Of a stretch of DNA of 52,058 nucleotides, positions 35,816 through 44,147 are shown piece after piece. This DNA comes from Firmicutes bacterium CAG:341 (lineage in GTDB: Bacteria > Bacillota > Clostridia > Oscillospirales > Acutalibacteraceae), in the NCBI GenBank assembly GCA_000434995.1, contig FR895334.1:71513-123570 (forward strand), given 5' to 3'. The notes under the pieces were generated by a model. The model was not told the DNA's origin. It saw only the letters and a list, made by a program, of their open reading frames with translations, and did no database searches. How positions within the stretch are numbered: the stretch's first letter is position 1; each line of letters begins with the position of its first letter. A program made the translations under genes and the position numbers.

Positions 35816-36526
35816 CTATTTACTTTGTCCATAATATGCGTTTTTACCATGCTTTCTTTGGTAATGCTTATCAAGTAAATATTGCTCAATTCCGATATTT
35901 GAATCATTGTCAAGTGAAGCAATCTGTTCTGTTTGATAAGCCATTTTTGATACTTCCTCAAGAATCAAGGCGTTTTCAACAGCTTTGAACGGATCTTTAC
36001 CCCAAGTAAAAGGTCCGTGCCTATGAATTAACACAGCAGGGCATTCTTCAGGTTTAATTCCCCTTTGCTCAAATTCTTCTACAATAACTTTACCTGTGTT
36101 AAGTTCATATTCGCCCTTTACTTCTTCCTCACTCAAACCTCTGGCACACGGAATTGCACAGTTTGCAAAATCTGCATGAGTTGTACCATAAGCATTTACA
36201 TCTCTGCCTGCCTGTGCCCATGAACAAGCCCATGGTGAATGTGTGTGCACAACTGCGCCTATATTATCAAAATTTCTATAAAGTTCAAGATGAGTAGGAG
36301 TATCGGAAGACGGATTTAAGTTGCCTTCTACTTTATTACCTTCTAAATCCATTACTACCATATCCGATGCCTTCATATCATCATATGGTACGCCGGAAGG
36401 TTTTATTACAAATAATCCTTTATTTCTGTCTATGCCCGAAACATTACCCCAAGTAAGCACTACAAGACCGTATTTAACAAGCTGAAGATTAGCTTCAAAA
36501 ACCTGCTCTTTAAGTTCTTCTAACAT
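35816..36526 (-). CDS. araD: L-ribulose-5-phosphate 4-epimerase
   Basis: AraD converts L-ribulose-5-phosphate to D-xylulose-5-phosphate. The 236-residue protein shows LTWGNVSGIDR, IKPSGVPYDDM, the zinc ligands in VHTHSPWA and HRHGPFTWG, and the usual length of about 230. It is the third gene of the arabinose operon, 11 bp after araA. Confidence 0.96.
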   Translation of the reverse strand: MLEELKEQVFEANLQLVKYGLVVLTWGNVSGIDRNKGLFVIKPSGVPYDDMKASDMVVMDLEGNKVEGNLNPSSDTPTHLELYRNFDNIGAVVHTHSPWACSWAQAGRDVNAYGTTHADFANCAIPCARGLSEEEVKGEYELNTGKVIVEEFEQRGIKPEECPAVLIHRHGPFTWGKDPFKAVENALILEEVSKMAYQTEQIASLDNDSNIGIEQYLLDKHYQRKHGKNAYYGQSK

Positions 36527-36537
36527 TTTAAATCCCC

Positions 36538-38010
36538 TTACATACCGAGCTTATATGCAACATCGTTGTAGAAAAGTTCTTTTTTAAATTCGTTAATTTC
36601 TGTGTCTTTGTTAATATGAATAAACTCAATACCCATAATTTCTGCAAAATCCCTCATATGATCTGCTGTAAGAGTATACGAAAGCACAGAGTGGTGAGCA
36701 CCGCCGGCATAAATCCAAGCTTCAGCAGAAGTTTGAAGGCAAGGAAGCGGCTTCCAAAGAACACCTGCAACCGGAAGATTCGGCATATCATTAACCTGCT
36801 CCTTACACTCTACATCGTTAACTATCATCCTGAGCCTGTCACCCATATCAACAAGAGTTACAACAATTGCATCACCTGTTTGTGCCTTAAACACAAGTCG
36901 CGCAGGGTCTTCCCTGTTACCTATACCAAGCGGATGAACTTGAATTTTTGGCTTTTCGGCAGCAACGCTTGGGCAAACTTCAAGCATATGTGAACCAAGG
37001 AGCATTTCATTTCCCGGTTCAAAATGATATGTGTAGTCCTCCATAAATGCAGTACCGCCGTTCATACCCTCTGCCATAAGCTTCATAATTCTTGTCATTG
37101 CGGCAACTTTCCAGTCACCCTCTGCACCAAAGCCATATCCCTGGCGCATTAAATCCTGTGCAGCAAGTCCCGGAAGCTGACGAAGTTCCTGCAAGTCCTC
37201 AAAATTGGTGTGAAATGCTCCAAAACCGTTTTCATCAAGGAATTTTTTTATTGCTACTTCTTCCCTTGCTTGATAACGGACGGAATCAATATTGTTTGTA
37301 TCAAAATCATAATTTTTCTTGTATTCATCCATTTGAGCATCAATTTCATCTTCACTGACAGCGTTAACATATTTGATAATGTCACCGACACCGTAATGGT
37401 CTACCTGCCAGCCGAGCTTGATTTGAGCCTCAATTTTATCACCGTCGGTAACTGCAACATTTCTCATATTATCAGAAATACGAAGTACACGAAGCTTTCT
37501 TGATTCGTTTGCGCCGACTGCCGCTCTCATCCAAACACCCATTTTGTTTTGAAATGTTGCATCTTTCCAATAACCTGCAATAACCTTAACCTTTTTTCTC
37601 ATTCTTGCGTGGATATAACCGTGTTCTCTGTCACCGTGCGCTGACTGATTAAGATTCATGAAGTCCATATCAATTGAATCCCAAGGAATATCACGATTAA
37701 ATTGAGTGTTAACATGAAGATAAGGCTTGTTAAGTGCATTAAGTCCTGCTATCCACATTTTTGAAGGAGAAAATGTATGCATCCAAGTAATAATACCTGC
37801 GCAGTTAGTTGTGTTATTTGCTTCTTGAATAACATTCAAAATTTCAGATGAAGTTTTAACACAAGGCTTTGCAACAACCTTGCAAGGAAGTTTAGCACTC
37901 CATTCATCACACATTTCTTTTGCGTGTGCGTTAATGTCGGCAAATATTTCTTCACCGTAAAGGTGCTGTGTACCCACAATAAACCAAAATTCATAATCTT
38001 TAATTGCCAT
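36538..38010 (-). CDS. araA: L-arabinose isomerase
   Basis: AraA isomerises L-arabinose to L-ribulose. The 490-residue protein begins MAIKDYEFWFIVGTQHLYG and has GIITWMHTFSPSKMW. The metal-binding glutamates fall in the EGDWK and MEDYTYHF regions, and the C-terminal histidine is in GGAHHSVLS. GGAG precedes ATG 38010. The araB-like kinase lies 11 bp upstream. Confidence 0.97.
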   Translation of the reverse strand: MAIKDYEFWFIVGTQHLYGEEIFADINAHAKEMCDEWSAKLPCKVVAKPCVKTSSEILNVIQEANNTTNCAGIITWMHTFSPSKMWIAGLNALNKPYLHVNTQFNRDIPWDSIDMDFMNLNQSAHGDREHGYIHARMRKKVKVIAGYWKDATFQNKMGVWMRAAVGANESRKLRVLRISDNMRNVAVTDGDKIEAQIKLGWQVDHYGVGDIIKYVNAVSEDEIDAQMDEYKKNYDFDTNNIDSVRYQAREEVAIKKFLDENGFGAFHTNFEDLQELRQLPGLAAQDLMRQGYGFGAEGDWKVAAMTRIMKLMAEGMNGGTAFMEDYTYHFEPGNEMLLGSHMLEVCPSVAAEKPKIQVHPLGIGNREDPARLVFKAQTGDAIVVTLVDMGDRLRMIVNDVECKEQVNDMPNLPVAGVLWKPLPCLQTSAEAWIYAGGAHHSVLSYTLTADHMRDFAEIMGIEFIHINKDTEINEFKKELFYNDVAYKLGM

Positions 38011-38021
38011 AATATTTCTCC

Positions 38022-39599
38022 TTATATGTTTTCAACAGCCGATTTTTCAACTGCCAATGATTTTTTATAAAGTTGCATATATTTTTCAAAACCGCTTATA
38101 TCCTTTTCATCAGGAACAGTGGTTTTAATTTCAAATTTTGAAAATACCTTTTCGTCAAGGAATTCATCAAGTGATAAGCCAAAACTTTCTTTTGCAAAGC
38201 TTGCAAGAACAGCTATACCCCAAGCACCGCCTTCACCCGCTGTTGAAAGAACGGAAACGGGTGCTTTCATTGCACCGGACATAAGTTTTTGACCTACATA
38301 TTCAGTCTTAAACAGGCCACCGTGGCCCATTAACTTATCAATTACAACATTTTCTTTTTCAAGTATTTCCATACCGATTTTAAGCGTAGCGATTGCCGAA
38401 TAGATATTTGTTCGCATAAAATTAGCCAAAGTGAATTTTGCATTTTCGCTTCTTAAAAACATTGGCCTGCCCTGTGTAAAACCGGTAACAGGTTCACCTG
38501 AAAAATAGTTTGATGATACAAGGCCGCCACAGTCTTCATCAGCCTTAAGCGCTTCGTTATAAAGCATATCATAAATTTGTGCTTTAGTTAAAGAACTGCC
38601 TGAAATACTTGCAAAATCAATAAATAACTTAACCCAATAATCAAGATCAGTACAGCAGTTATTACAATGCACCATAGCAACAGGTTTGCCGGTAGGAGTA
38701 GTAACCATATCAATTTCTTCATAAACTTTTGAAAGTTGCTTTTCAAGCACAATCATTGAAAAAATCGAAGTTCCGGCAGAAATATTACCGGTTCTTTGCG
38801 CAATACTGTTTGTAGCTACCATGCCTGTTCCTGCGTCGCCCTCAGGCGGACACATTAAAGCGCCCGGTTTTAATGTACCTGTCGGGTCAAGAAGCAAAGC
38901 TCCTTTTTCAGTAAGCGTTCCTGCATTCACGCCTGCAACTAAAATTTTAGGTAAAATATCTTTAATGTTCCACTTGAATTTTTTAACTTCATCAAGCGTA
39001 CTGAACTTATCAAGCATTTCGTGATTATAATCGTTAATATTACTGTCAATAGGAAAAATACCTGAAGCTTCACCTATGCCGACAACCTTATTGCCGGATA
39101 ACATATAATGAATATATCCCGCCAAAGTAGTTATGTATGATATTTTTTCAGTATGTTTTTCACCGTTTAAAATTGCCTGATACAAATGAGCAATGCTCCA
39201 ACGCTGCGGAATATTAAAATTAAAAAGTTCGGTTAATTTCTTTGCTGCCTTGCCTGTTGTGGTATTTCTCCAAGTTCTAAACTCGGCAAGTAAATTATCA
39301 TCCTTGTCAAACGGTAAATAACCGTGCATCATTGCGGAAAAGCCGATTGATGAAAGGCTTGTTATCTTAGCGGAAAAGTTATTTAAGCATTCATCGTTAA
39401 GTGATTTATATGCATTTTGCAATCCACTCAAAATATCATCAATGCTGTAAGTCCAATATCCGTTTTCAAGTTTGTTTTCCCAATCATGACTGCCGGAAGC
39501 TAAAACATTATATTCGCTGTCAATCAAAACAGCCTTGATTCTTGTTGAGCCAAACTCAATACCTAAGCATTCACTGCCATTTAATTTATAATCCTGCAT
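38022..39599 (-). CDS. araB: FGGY-family carbohydrate kinase, probable L-ribulokinase
   Basis: This 525-residue FGGY kinase has an N-terminal ATPase fold (GIEFGSTRIKAVLID), a central GDAGTGMVATNS region and the C-terminal MGHGGLFKTE and GAWGIAVLASF segments. Sequence alone does not separate ribulokinase from related pentulokinases. The position directly before araA and araD makes L-ribulose the likely substrate. Classical Bacillus AraB is about 560 residues, so this is a shorter, divergent type. It heads the operon. Confidence 0.85.
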   Translation of the reverse strand: MQDYKLNGSECLGIEFGSTRIKAVLIDSEYNVLASGSHDWENKLENGYWTYSIDDILSGLQNAYKSLNDECLNNFSAKITSLSSIGFSAMMHGYLPFDKDDNLLAEFRTWRNTTTGKAAKKLTELFNFNIPQRWSIAHLYQAILNGEKHTEKISYITTLAGYIHYMLSGNKVVGIGEASGIFPIDSNINDYNHEMLDKFSTLDEVKKFKWNIKDILPKILVAGVNAGTLTEKGALLLDPTGTLKPGALMCPPEGDAGTGMVATNSIAQRTGNISAGTSIFSMIVLEKQLSKVYEEIDMVTTPTGKPVAMVHCNNCCTDLDYWVKLFIDFASISGSSLTKAQIYDMLYNEALKADEDCGGLVSSNYFSGEPVTGFTQGRPMFLRSENAKFTLANFMRTNIYSAIATLKIGMEILEKENVVIDKLMGHGGLFKTEYVGQKLMSGAMKAPVSVLSTAGEGGAWGIAVLASFAKESFGLSLDEFLDEKVFSKFEIKTTVPDEKDISGFEKYMQLYKKSLAVEKSAVENI

Positions 39600-39629
39600 A
39601 AAATACCTCTTACTTATTTAATTACACTT

Positions 39630-39658
39630 ATAATACAATATTAAATTCGCATTTTCAA
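39630..39658 (-). promoter_or_regulatory. Sigma-A promoter of the ara operon
   Basis: On the minus strand TTGAAA (39653-39658) and TATTAT (39630-39635) are separated by 17 bases, 30 bases before the araB-like ATG. No clear AraR operator palindrome is visible nearby, and neither a regulator nor an arabinose transporter lies in the window. Confidence 0.6.
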
Positions 39659-39703
39659 TAGAAGATAAGGAAAAATCTGCAATAATTAAAGAAATAACAG
39701 TAT

Positions 39704-39732
39704 TAAAAAAGAGCAACCAAAACGGTTGCTCT
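39704..39732 (-). terminator. Intrinsic terminator of the tRNA-Leu gene
   Basis: On the minus strand AGAGCAACC pairs with GGTTGCTCT around a five-base loop, followed by a run of six T residues. It begins two bases after the tRNA CCA end. Confidence 0.9.
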
Positions 39733-39733
39733 T

Positions 39734-39820
39734 TGGTGCTGGTGACCGGACTTGAACCGGTACGGTATTTCTACCGAGGGATTTTAAGTCCCTTGCGTCT
39801 GCCTATTTCGCCACACCAGC
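39734..39820 (-). tRNA. tRNA-Leu, anticodon UAA
   Basis: This is an 87-nt class II tRNA. Acceptor arms GCTGGTG and CACCAGC pair perfectly. The D arm is GCG/CGC. The anticodon stem AGGGA/TCCCT encloses a seven-base loop with anticodon TAA (39784-39786). A long variable arm (GGTA/TACC) is present. The T arm is ACCGG-TTCAAGT-CCGGT, and the CCA end is encoded. It has its own promoter and terminator. Confidence 0.97.
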
Positions 39821-39831
39821 GTACAACAGAT

Positions 39832-39860
39832 ATAATAATAGATTTCAAGTCCAAAGTCAA
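39832..39860 (-). promoter_or_regulatory. Sigma-A promoter of tRNA-Leu
   Basis: On the minus strand TTGACT (39855-39860) and TATTAT (39832-39837) are separated by 17 bases, with the mature tRNA end 12 bases from the -10. Confidence 0.7.
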
Positions 39861-39896
39861 GAGTTAATTTCAAATAATGATTAAAATTAACTCTTG
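39858..39896. repeat. Perfect 13-bp inverted repeat overlapping the tRNA promoter -35
   Basis: CAAGAGTTAATTT (39858-39870) and its exact complement (39884-39896) surround a 13-base loop. It lies 12 bases past the YgjP stop and could fold as a terminator-like hairpin, but no clear T-run follows on the minus strand. Its edge includes three bases of the tRNA-Leu -35 hexamer. Confidence 0.6.
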
Positions 39897-39907
39897 TCTT
39901 TGATTAT

Positions 39908-40417
39908 TTAATCTCTTAAAAGTTTTTCCCTTTGCTTGTAATCCGGCATAAATATTGATATATAATTATAAAACTCTTTACTGTGATTGTGGTGTTTTAT
40001 ATGTGCCAGTTCATGCACAACTACATAATCAATCGCTTCTTTCGGATAAAGCATTAAATAATATGAAAAGCAAATAGAATTTTTACCATTGCAGGAGCCA
40101 AAGCGCTTTTTTGCAGAAGTGATTTTTAAACCTGTTGGCTTAACATTCATAATATCGGAATAATATTCTACCCTTTTAGGCAGGTAATCATTTGCTTCTA
40201 AAATCAAGCGTTTCTTATCTTCTTCGCTAATATTATATTTATCAATATGCTTTTTCTTTCTTAACACAGCCTTTTCAAGCCATTCGTTGTTTCTATCTAT
40301 AAATTCTTGAATTTGATAATTTGAAACATAATACGGTGCTTTAACTATTGCGTTAAGTTCATCATCAACACTGAGTGAAATTGTTTTTCTGTTACTTTTA
40401 ATTATTTTGAAATTCAT
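39908..40417 (-). CDS. YgjP-like zinc metallopeptidase (M48/DUF45)
   Basis: This is a 169-residue protein with the zinc motif HELAH in VVHELAHIKHHNHSKEFY, and the conserved KKRFGSCN segment typical of the YgjP/DUF45 metallopeptidase-like family. There is no signal peptide or membrane helix. Many family members are about 230 residues, so this copy has a shortened N-terminal part but keeps the catalytic end. The substrate is unknown. ATG shares one base with the tex stop (TAATG). Confidence 0.9.
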   Translation of the reverse strand: MNFKIIKSNRKTISLSVDDELNAIVKAPYYVSNYQIQEFIDRNNEWLEKAVLRKKKHIDKYNISEEDKKRLILEANDYLPKRVEYYSDIMNVKPTGLKITSAKKRFGSCNGKNSICFSYYLMLYPKEAIDYVVVHELAHIKHHNHSKEFYNYISIFMPDYKQREKLLRD

Positions 40418-42564
40418 TATTCTTTAGGCTTTTTCATAGATAAACCAATACGCTTTTTATCCACATCAACTGAAATCACCCAAACTGTTACTATATCCCC
40501 TACTTTTAAAACATCGCTTGGGTGCTTAATATATTTTTCTGTAATTTGAGAAATATGCACAAGTCCGTCTTGGTGAACACCAACATCAACAAACGCACCA
40601 AAATCAATTACATTACGAACTGTTCCTTTAAGTTCCATTCCGACTTTTAAATCTTCAATATCCATAACATCTGTGCGAAGCATAGGGGCCGGCAGTTCAT
40701 CCCTTGGATCTCTGCCCGGTTTGGCAATTTCTTTTGTAATATCAATAAGAGTCGGCTCGCCGATATCGAGTTGTTTTGCAAGTGCAGATGTGCCTACTGT
40801 TTCAACATATTGCTTAACAGCAGAAACATTACCGTTCCTTACATCTTCATCAGTAACCGAGCATAATTTAAGAAGTTTGCGTGTTGCATCATAGCTTTCA
40901 GGGTGAACGGCTGTGTTATCGAGAACATTTTTGCTTTCGCTCACTCTCAAAAATCCTGCACATTGCTCAAATGCTTTTGGACCAAGCATTGAAACATTCA
41001 TAATTTCATCGCGTGATTTAAAAATACCGTGTTCCTGCCTATATTTTACAATATTATCAGCGATTTTTGATGATACGCCTGCAACTCGGTTTAAAAGCTG
41101 CGCAGATGCAGTGTTAAGGTCTACTCCGACTGTATTAACACAGTCTTCAACCACACCGTCAAGTGCGCTTGAAAGCCGGTTTTGCGGCATATCGTGCTGA
41201 TATTGGCCTACGCCGATTGCTTTAGGGTCAATTTTAACAAGTTCGGCAAGCGGATCTTGAAGGCGGCGCGCAATTGAAACTGCACTTCTCAATGATACAT
41301 CATATTCAGGGAATTCCTTTGCGGCGAGTTTAGAAGCCGAATAAACCGATGCTCCCGCCTCACTTACAACCATATAAGTAATACCGCAGTTGAGTTCTTT
41401 AATAACTTCGCAAGCAAAAACCTCTGTTTCGTGTGATGCAGTACCGTTGCCGATTGCAAACATTTGAACATTATGTTTTTTAACAAGGTCTTTAATTATT
41501 TTCTTCGCCTGTTCAACTTTATTATGCGGAGGAACTGCATATATTACACTTGTATCCAATACTTTACCCGTTGCATCAACTACCGCAACTTTACATCCTG
41601 TTCTGTAACCCGGGTCTAACCCTAAAGTAACTTTACCCTTTACAGGCGGTTGCATTAGCAAATGGCGCGTATTTTCCGCAAAAACTTTTATAGCCTTGTC
41701 ATCTGCATTTTCAGACAAAGAATTTCTTAGTTCACGCTCAACAGACGGAAAAATCAAGCGGGTATACGAATCTTCGATAGCTTCCTTAACAAGTTCTTGA
41801 GTCGGTGAACTATCCTTTATATGAAGATTATAAAGAATAGTCAACGCGGTAATTTTATCATAATCAATATTTACTTTTAAAAAGCCTTCTTTTTCACCAC
41901 GGTTGAATGCAAGAACTCTGTGTGACGCAATATTTGAAATCGGCTCGGTATATTCCCTATACATTTCATATACGCCAAGATCATCCTTTGCCCCTGTTAC
42001 AACGATATTACCGTGATTTTTAATTGAATAGCGCAGCATCTTTCTGCCTGCCGGGTCATCAGAAACAAATTCAGCAATTATATCTTTAGCACCGTTTAAT
42101 GCGTCTTCAACGCTTTCTACTTCGTCATTAAGATATTTTTCTGCTTCAACAAGCGGTTGATTTGAATTTTTATCCTGTGCATAGAGAAAATCGGCAAGCC
42201 CCTGCAAACCTTTAGCTTTAGCGACTGAAGCTCTTGTTTTTCTTTTAGGTCTGAAAGGTCTGTAAATATCTTCAAGTTCGGTAAGAGTAGACGCACTTTC
42301 AATTGACGCCATTATTTCATCCGTCATAAGTTCCTGCTCTTCAATTGAAGCAATTATTTTTTCTTTTTGCTCCTCCATATTTCGCAAATATGTAAGCCTG
42401 TCTGATAAATCTCTTAATAGCTGGTCGTCAAGTGAACCCGTTGCTTCTTTTCTGTATCTTGCAATGAACGGAATAGTGTTTCCGTCATCAATAAGTTTAA
42501 CGGCATTTTCCACCTGCCAAAGCTTAACGGAAAATTCCTGAGTAAGTTTTTGTAAAATATCCAT
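40417..42564 (-). CDS. tex: Tex family RNA-binding transcription accessory protein
   Basis: This is a 715-residue Tex protein. It has an N-terminal helical region (FIARYRKEATGSLDDQLLR), a YqgF-like RNase H fold (TLGLDPGYRTGCKVAV), and helix-hairpin-helix motifs (TASAQLLNRVAGVSS). A C-terminal S1 RNA-binding domain (VRNVIDFGAFVDVGVHQDG) follows. Tex associates with RNA polymerase and RNA. I chose ATG 42564 over TTG 42579 because GGAC is correctly placed for it. It is divergent from the nitroreductase gene. Confidence 0.95.
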   Translation of the reverse strand: MDILQKLTQEFSVKLWQVENAVKLIDDGNTIPFIARYRKEATGSLDDQLLRDLSDRLTYLRNMEEQKEKIIASIEEQELMTDEIMASIESASTLTELEDIYRPFRPKRKTRASVAKAKGLQGLADFLYAQDKNSNQPLVEAEKYLNDEVESVEDALNGAKDIIAEFVSDDPAGRKMLRYSIKNHGNIVVTGAKDDLGVYEMYREYTEPISNIASHRVLAFNRGEKEGFLKVNIDYDKITALTILYNLHIKDSSPTQELVKEAIEDSYTRLIFPSVERELRNSLSENADDKAIKVFAENTRHLLMQPPVKGKVTLGLDPGYRTGCKVAVVDATGKVLDTSVIYAVPPHNKVEQAKKIIKDLVKKHNVQMFAIGNGTASHETEVFACEVIKELNCGITYMVVSEAGASVYSASKLAAKEFPEYDVSLRSAVSIARRLQDPLAELVKIDPKAIGVGQYQHDMPQNRLSSALDGVVEDCVNTVGVDLNTASAQLLNRVAGVSSKIADNIVKYRQEHGIFKSRDEIMNVSMLGPKAFEQCAGFLRVSESKNVLDNTAVHPESYDATRKLLKLCSVTDEDVRNGNVSAVKQYVETVGTSALAKQLDIGEPTLIDITKEIAKPGRDPRDELPAPMLRTDVMDIEDLKVGMELKGTVRNVIDFGAFVDVGVHQDGLVHISQITEKYIKHPSDVLKVGDIVTVWVISVDVDKKRIGLSMKKPKE

Positions 42565-42639
42565 AATTAGTCCTTTCAAAGTAATATGATTATTTTAACA
42601 GATTGATAGTAAAATTTAAAGATATTTTTTGTAATAATA

Positions 42640-42668
42640 TTGTTTAAGCATAAATTATTTGTTAATAT
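42640..42668 (+). promoter_or_regulatory. Putative promoter of the nitroreductase gene
   Basis: TTGTTT (42640-42645) and TAATAT (42663-42668) have a 17-base spacer, 24 bases before ATG 42693. The tex promoter must lie in the same 128-bp divergent region, but I could not choose one. Confidence 0.4.
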
Positions 42669-42692
42669 ATAACAACGAAAGGAGCAATAAAT

Positions 42693-43217
42693 ATGAAATT
42701 TGAAAAACTCATTAAAGAAAGATATTCATGCAGAAAATTTAAAGGCAAGGCTGTTGAACAGGAAAAAATAGATAAAATACTTGAAGCGGGACTTGTTGCA
42801 CCTACTGCATGCAACTTGCAACCGCAAAGAATTTTGGTTTTAACCGATAAAGATAAAATCAAAGCACTTGATGAAGAAAAATGCACCAGATATACATTTG
42901 ATGCGCCGCTTATTTTTGTAATGTGCGTTGACAGAGCTAAAGCTTGGACAAGAAAATATGACAATTTATCATCAGCCGAAGTTGACAGCAGCATTGTTTT
43001 AACTCATATGATGCTTCAGGCACAGGAACTCGGTTTGGGAACAACATGGGTAATGGCATTTAATCCTGAAATTGCAAAAAAAGTATTAAATATTCCGGAA
43101 AATCTTGATGTTATTTCACTTATGCCAACCGGTTATCCGGCTGATGACGCGCAAGTTAATCCGCTTCATTTCAAACACATTGACCTTAACGAAATGGCTA
43201 AATATAACGAGTTTTAA
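42693..43217 (+). CDS. Nitroreductase family protein
   Basis: This is a 174-residue FMN-dependent nitroreductase-like protein. It shows RYSCRKFKGK at the N-terminus (phosphate-binding arginines), APTACNLQPQRILV, and GLGTTWVMAF near the C-terminal half. Such enzymes reduce nitro groups, quinones or flavins with NAD(P)H; the true substrate is unknown. GGAG precedes ATG 42693. It is the first plus-strand gene of a 5-kb block and appears to be a single unit. No terminator is seen after it. Confidence 0.92.
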   Translation: MKFEKLIKERYSCRKFKGKAVEQEKIDKILEAGLVAPTACNLQPQRILVLTDKDKIKALDEEKCTRYTFDAPLIFVMCVDRAKAWTRKYDNLSSAEVDSSIVLTHMMLQAQELGLGTTWVMAFNPEIAKKVLNIPENLDVISLMPTGYPADDAQVNPLHFKHIDLNEMAKYNEF

Positions 43218-43270
43218 GACATTATAAAGACAATATTAAGATATTTCAAAGAGTTTCTATAATTATTGAG

Positions 43271-43299
43271 TTGCAAATTTAAATATGCTATCCTATAAG
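43271..43299 (+). promoter_or_regulatory. Putative promoter of the polysaccharide deacetylase gene
   Basis: TTGCAA (43271-43276) and TATAAG (43294-43299) are separated by 17 bases, 17 bases before ATG 43317. Confidence 0.55.
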
Positions 43300-43316
43300 T
43301 GCAAGAGGGATATGTT

Positions 43317-44072
43317 ATGTTAAATTTAAAAGAAACCACAAATAAAACCAACATTATAATTGCATTGGCACTAACTGCATTTATAATTATAAGCTATATA
43401 TTCACTCCTTACTCTAAAAGTTTTGGCGTTGAGGTTGAAAATCCAAGCAGAAAAATGATAGCTTTAACTTTTGATGATGGACCGAGTGACTACACACAGG
43501 CACTTTTAGACGGACTAAAATCAAAAAATGCAAAAGCAACTTTCTTTGTTCTCGGTAAAAAAGCGCAAAAAAATACCGAAACAATAAAAAATATTATTGC
43601 AGACGGTCATCTGCTCGGCAATCATACATATTCACATATTGATATGATGAAAAGCAGTAAGAACACTATTGCCAGCCAAATTTATTCAACTAACAAAATA
43701 ATTAAAGAAATTACAGGAACAGATGTAAAATTTTACAGGCCACCATATGGCCATTATTTCGGCACTTCTTTAAATGCCGTTAATGATATGATAGCTGTAA
43801 AATGGTCAAATGATTCGATTGACTGGAAACATCAAGATGAAGAATATGTATTTAATTACATAGTAAATAAGGCTCACGACGGTGAAATATTACTTTTGCA
43901 CGATACAAAAGAAACTACCGTAAAAGCCACTTTGAGAGCAATTGATGTACTTGAAGCGCAGGGTTACAGCTTTGTAAGAGTTGATGAACTTTTATGCAGA
44001 AACGGTGACAAGCTTGCACCCGGAATTGCATATCGCGGATGTAAATTTAATAAAAAACCTACTTGGTTCTGA
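43317..44072 (+). CDS. Membrane-anchored polysaccharide deacetylase (NodB fold)
   Basis: This 251-residue protein has one N-terminal membrane segment (about residues 14-34) and an external NodB-homology domain. The catalytic motifs are TFDDGPS (metal Asp and general base), HTYSH (metal His), RPPYGHY and LLHD. It should deacetylate a wall polysaccharide, most likely peptidoglycan. A sporulation role, as for PdaA/PdaB in Bacillus, is possible but not shown. I chose ATG 43317 over GTG 43299, which overlaps the promoter; GAGGG lies seven bases ahead. Confidence 0.9.
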   Translation: MLNLKETTNKTNIIIALALTAFIIISYIFTPYSKSFGVEVENPSRKMIALTFDDGPSDYTQALLDGLKSKNAKATFFVLGKKAQKNTETIKNIIADGHLLGNHTYSHIDMMKSSKNTIASQIYSTNKIIKEITGTDVKFYRPPYGHYFGTSLNAVNDMIAVKWSNDSIDWKHQDEEYVFNYIVNKAHDGEILLLHDTKETTVKATLRAIDVLEAQGYSFVRVDELLCRNGDKLAPGIAYRGCKFNKKPTWF

Positions 44073-44147
44073 TTATAAAAAGTAAAGCACTAAACAATAG
44101 TTTTGGCGTATTGAACTTATACACAATATTCTTTTGGTGGTGATTTT

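Noticed and set aside
43317..44072. Assigning the deacetylase as PdaA or PdaB of sporulation
   Set aside because: The TFDDGPS motif is of the general NodB type and context gives no sporulation neighbour, so only the family name is supported.
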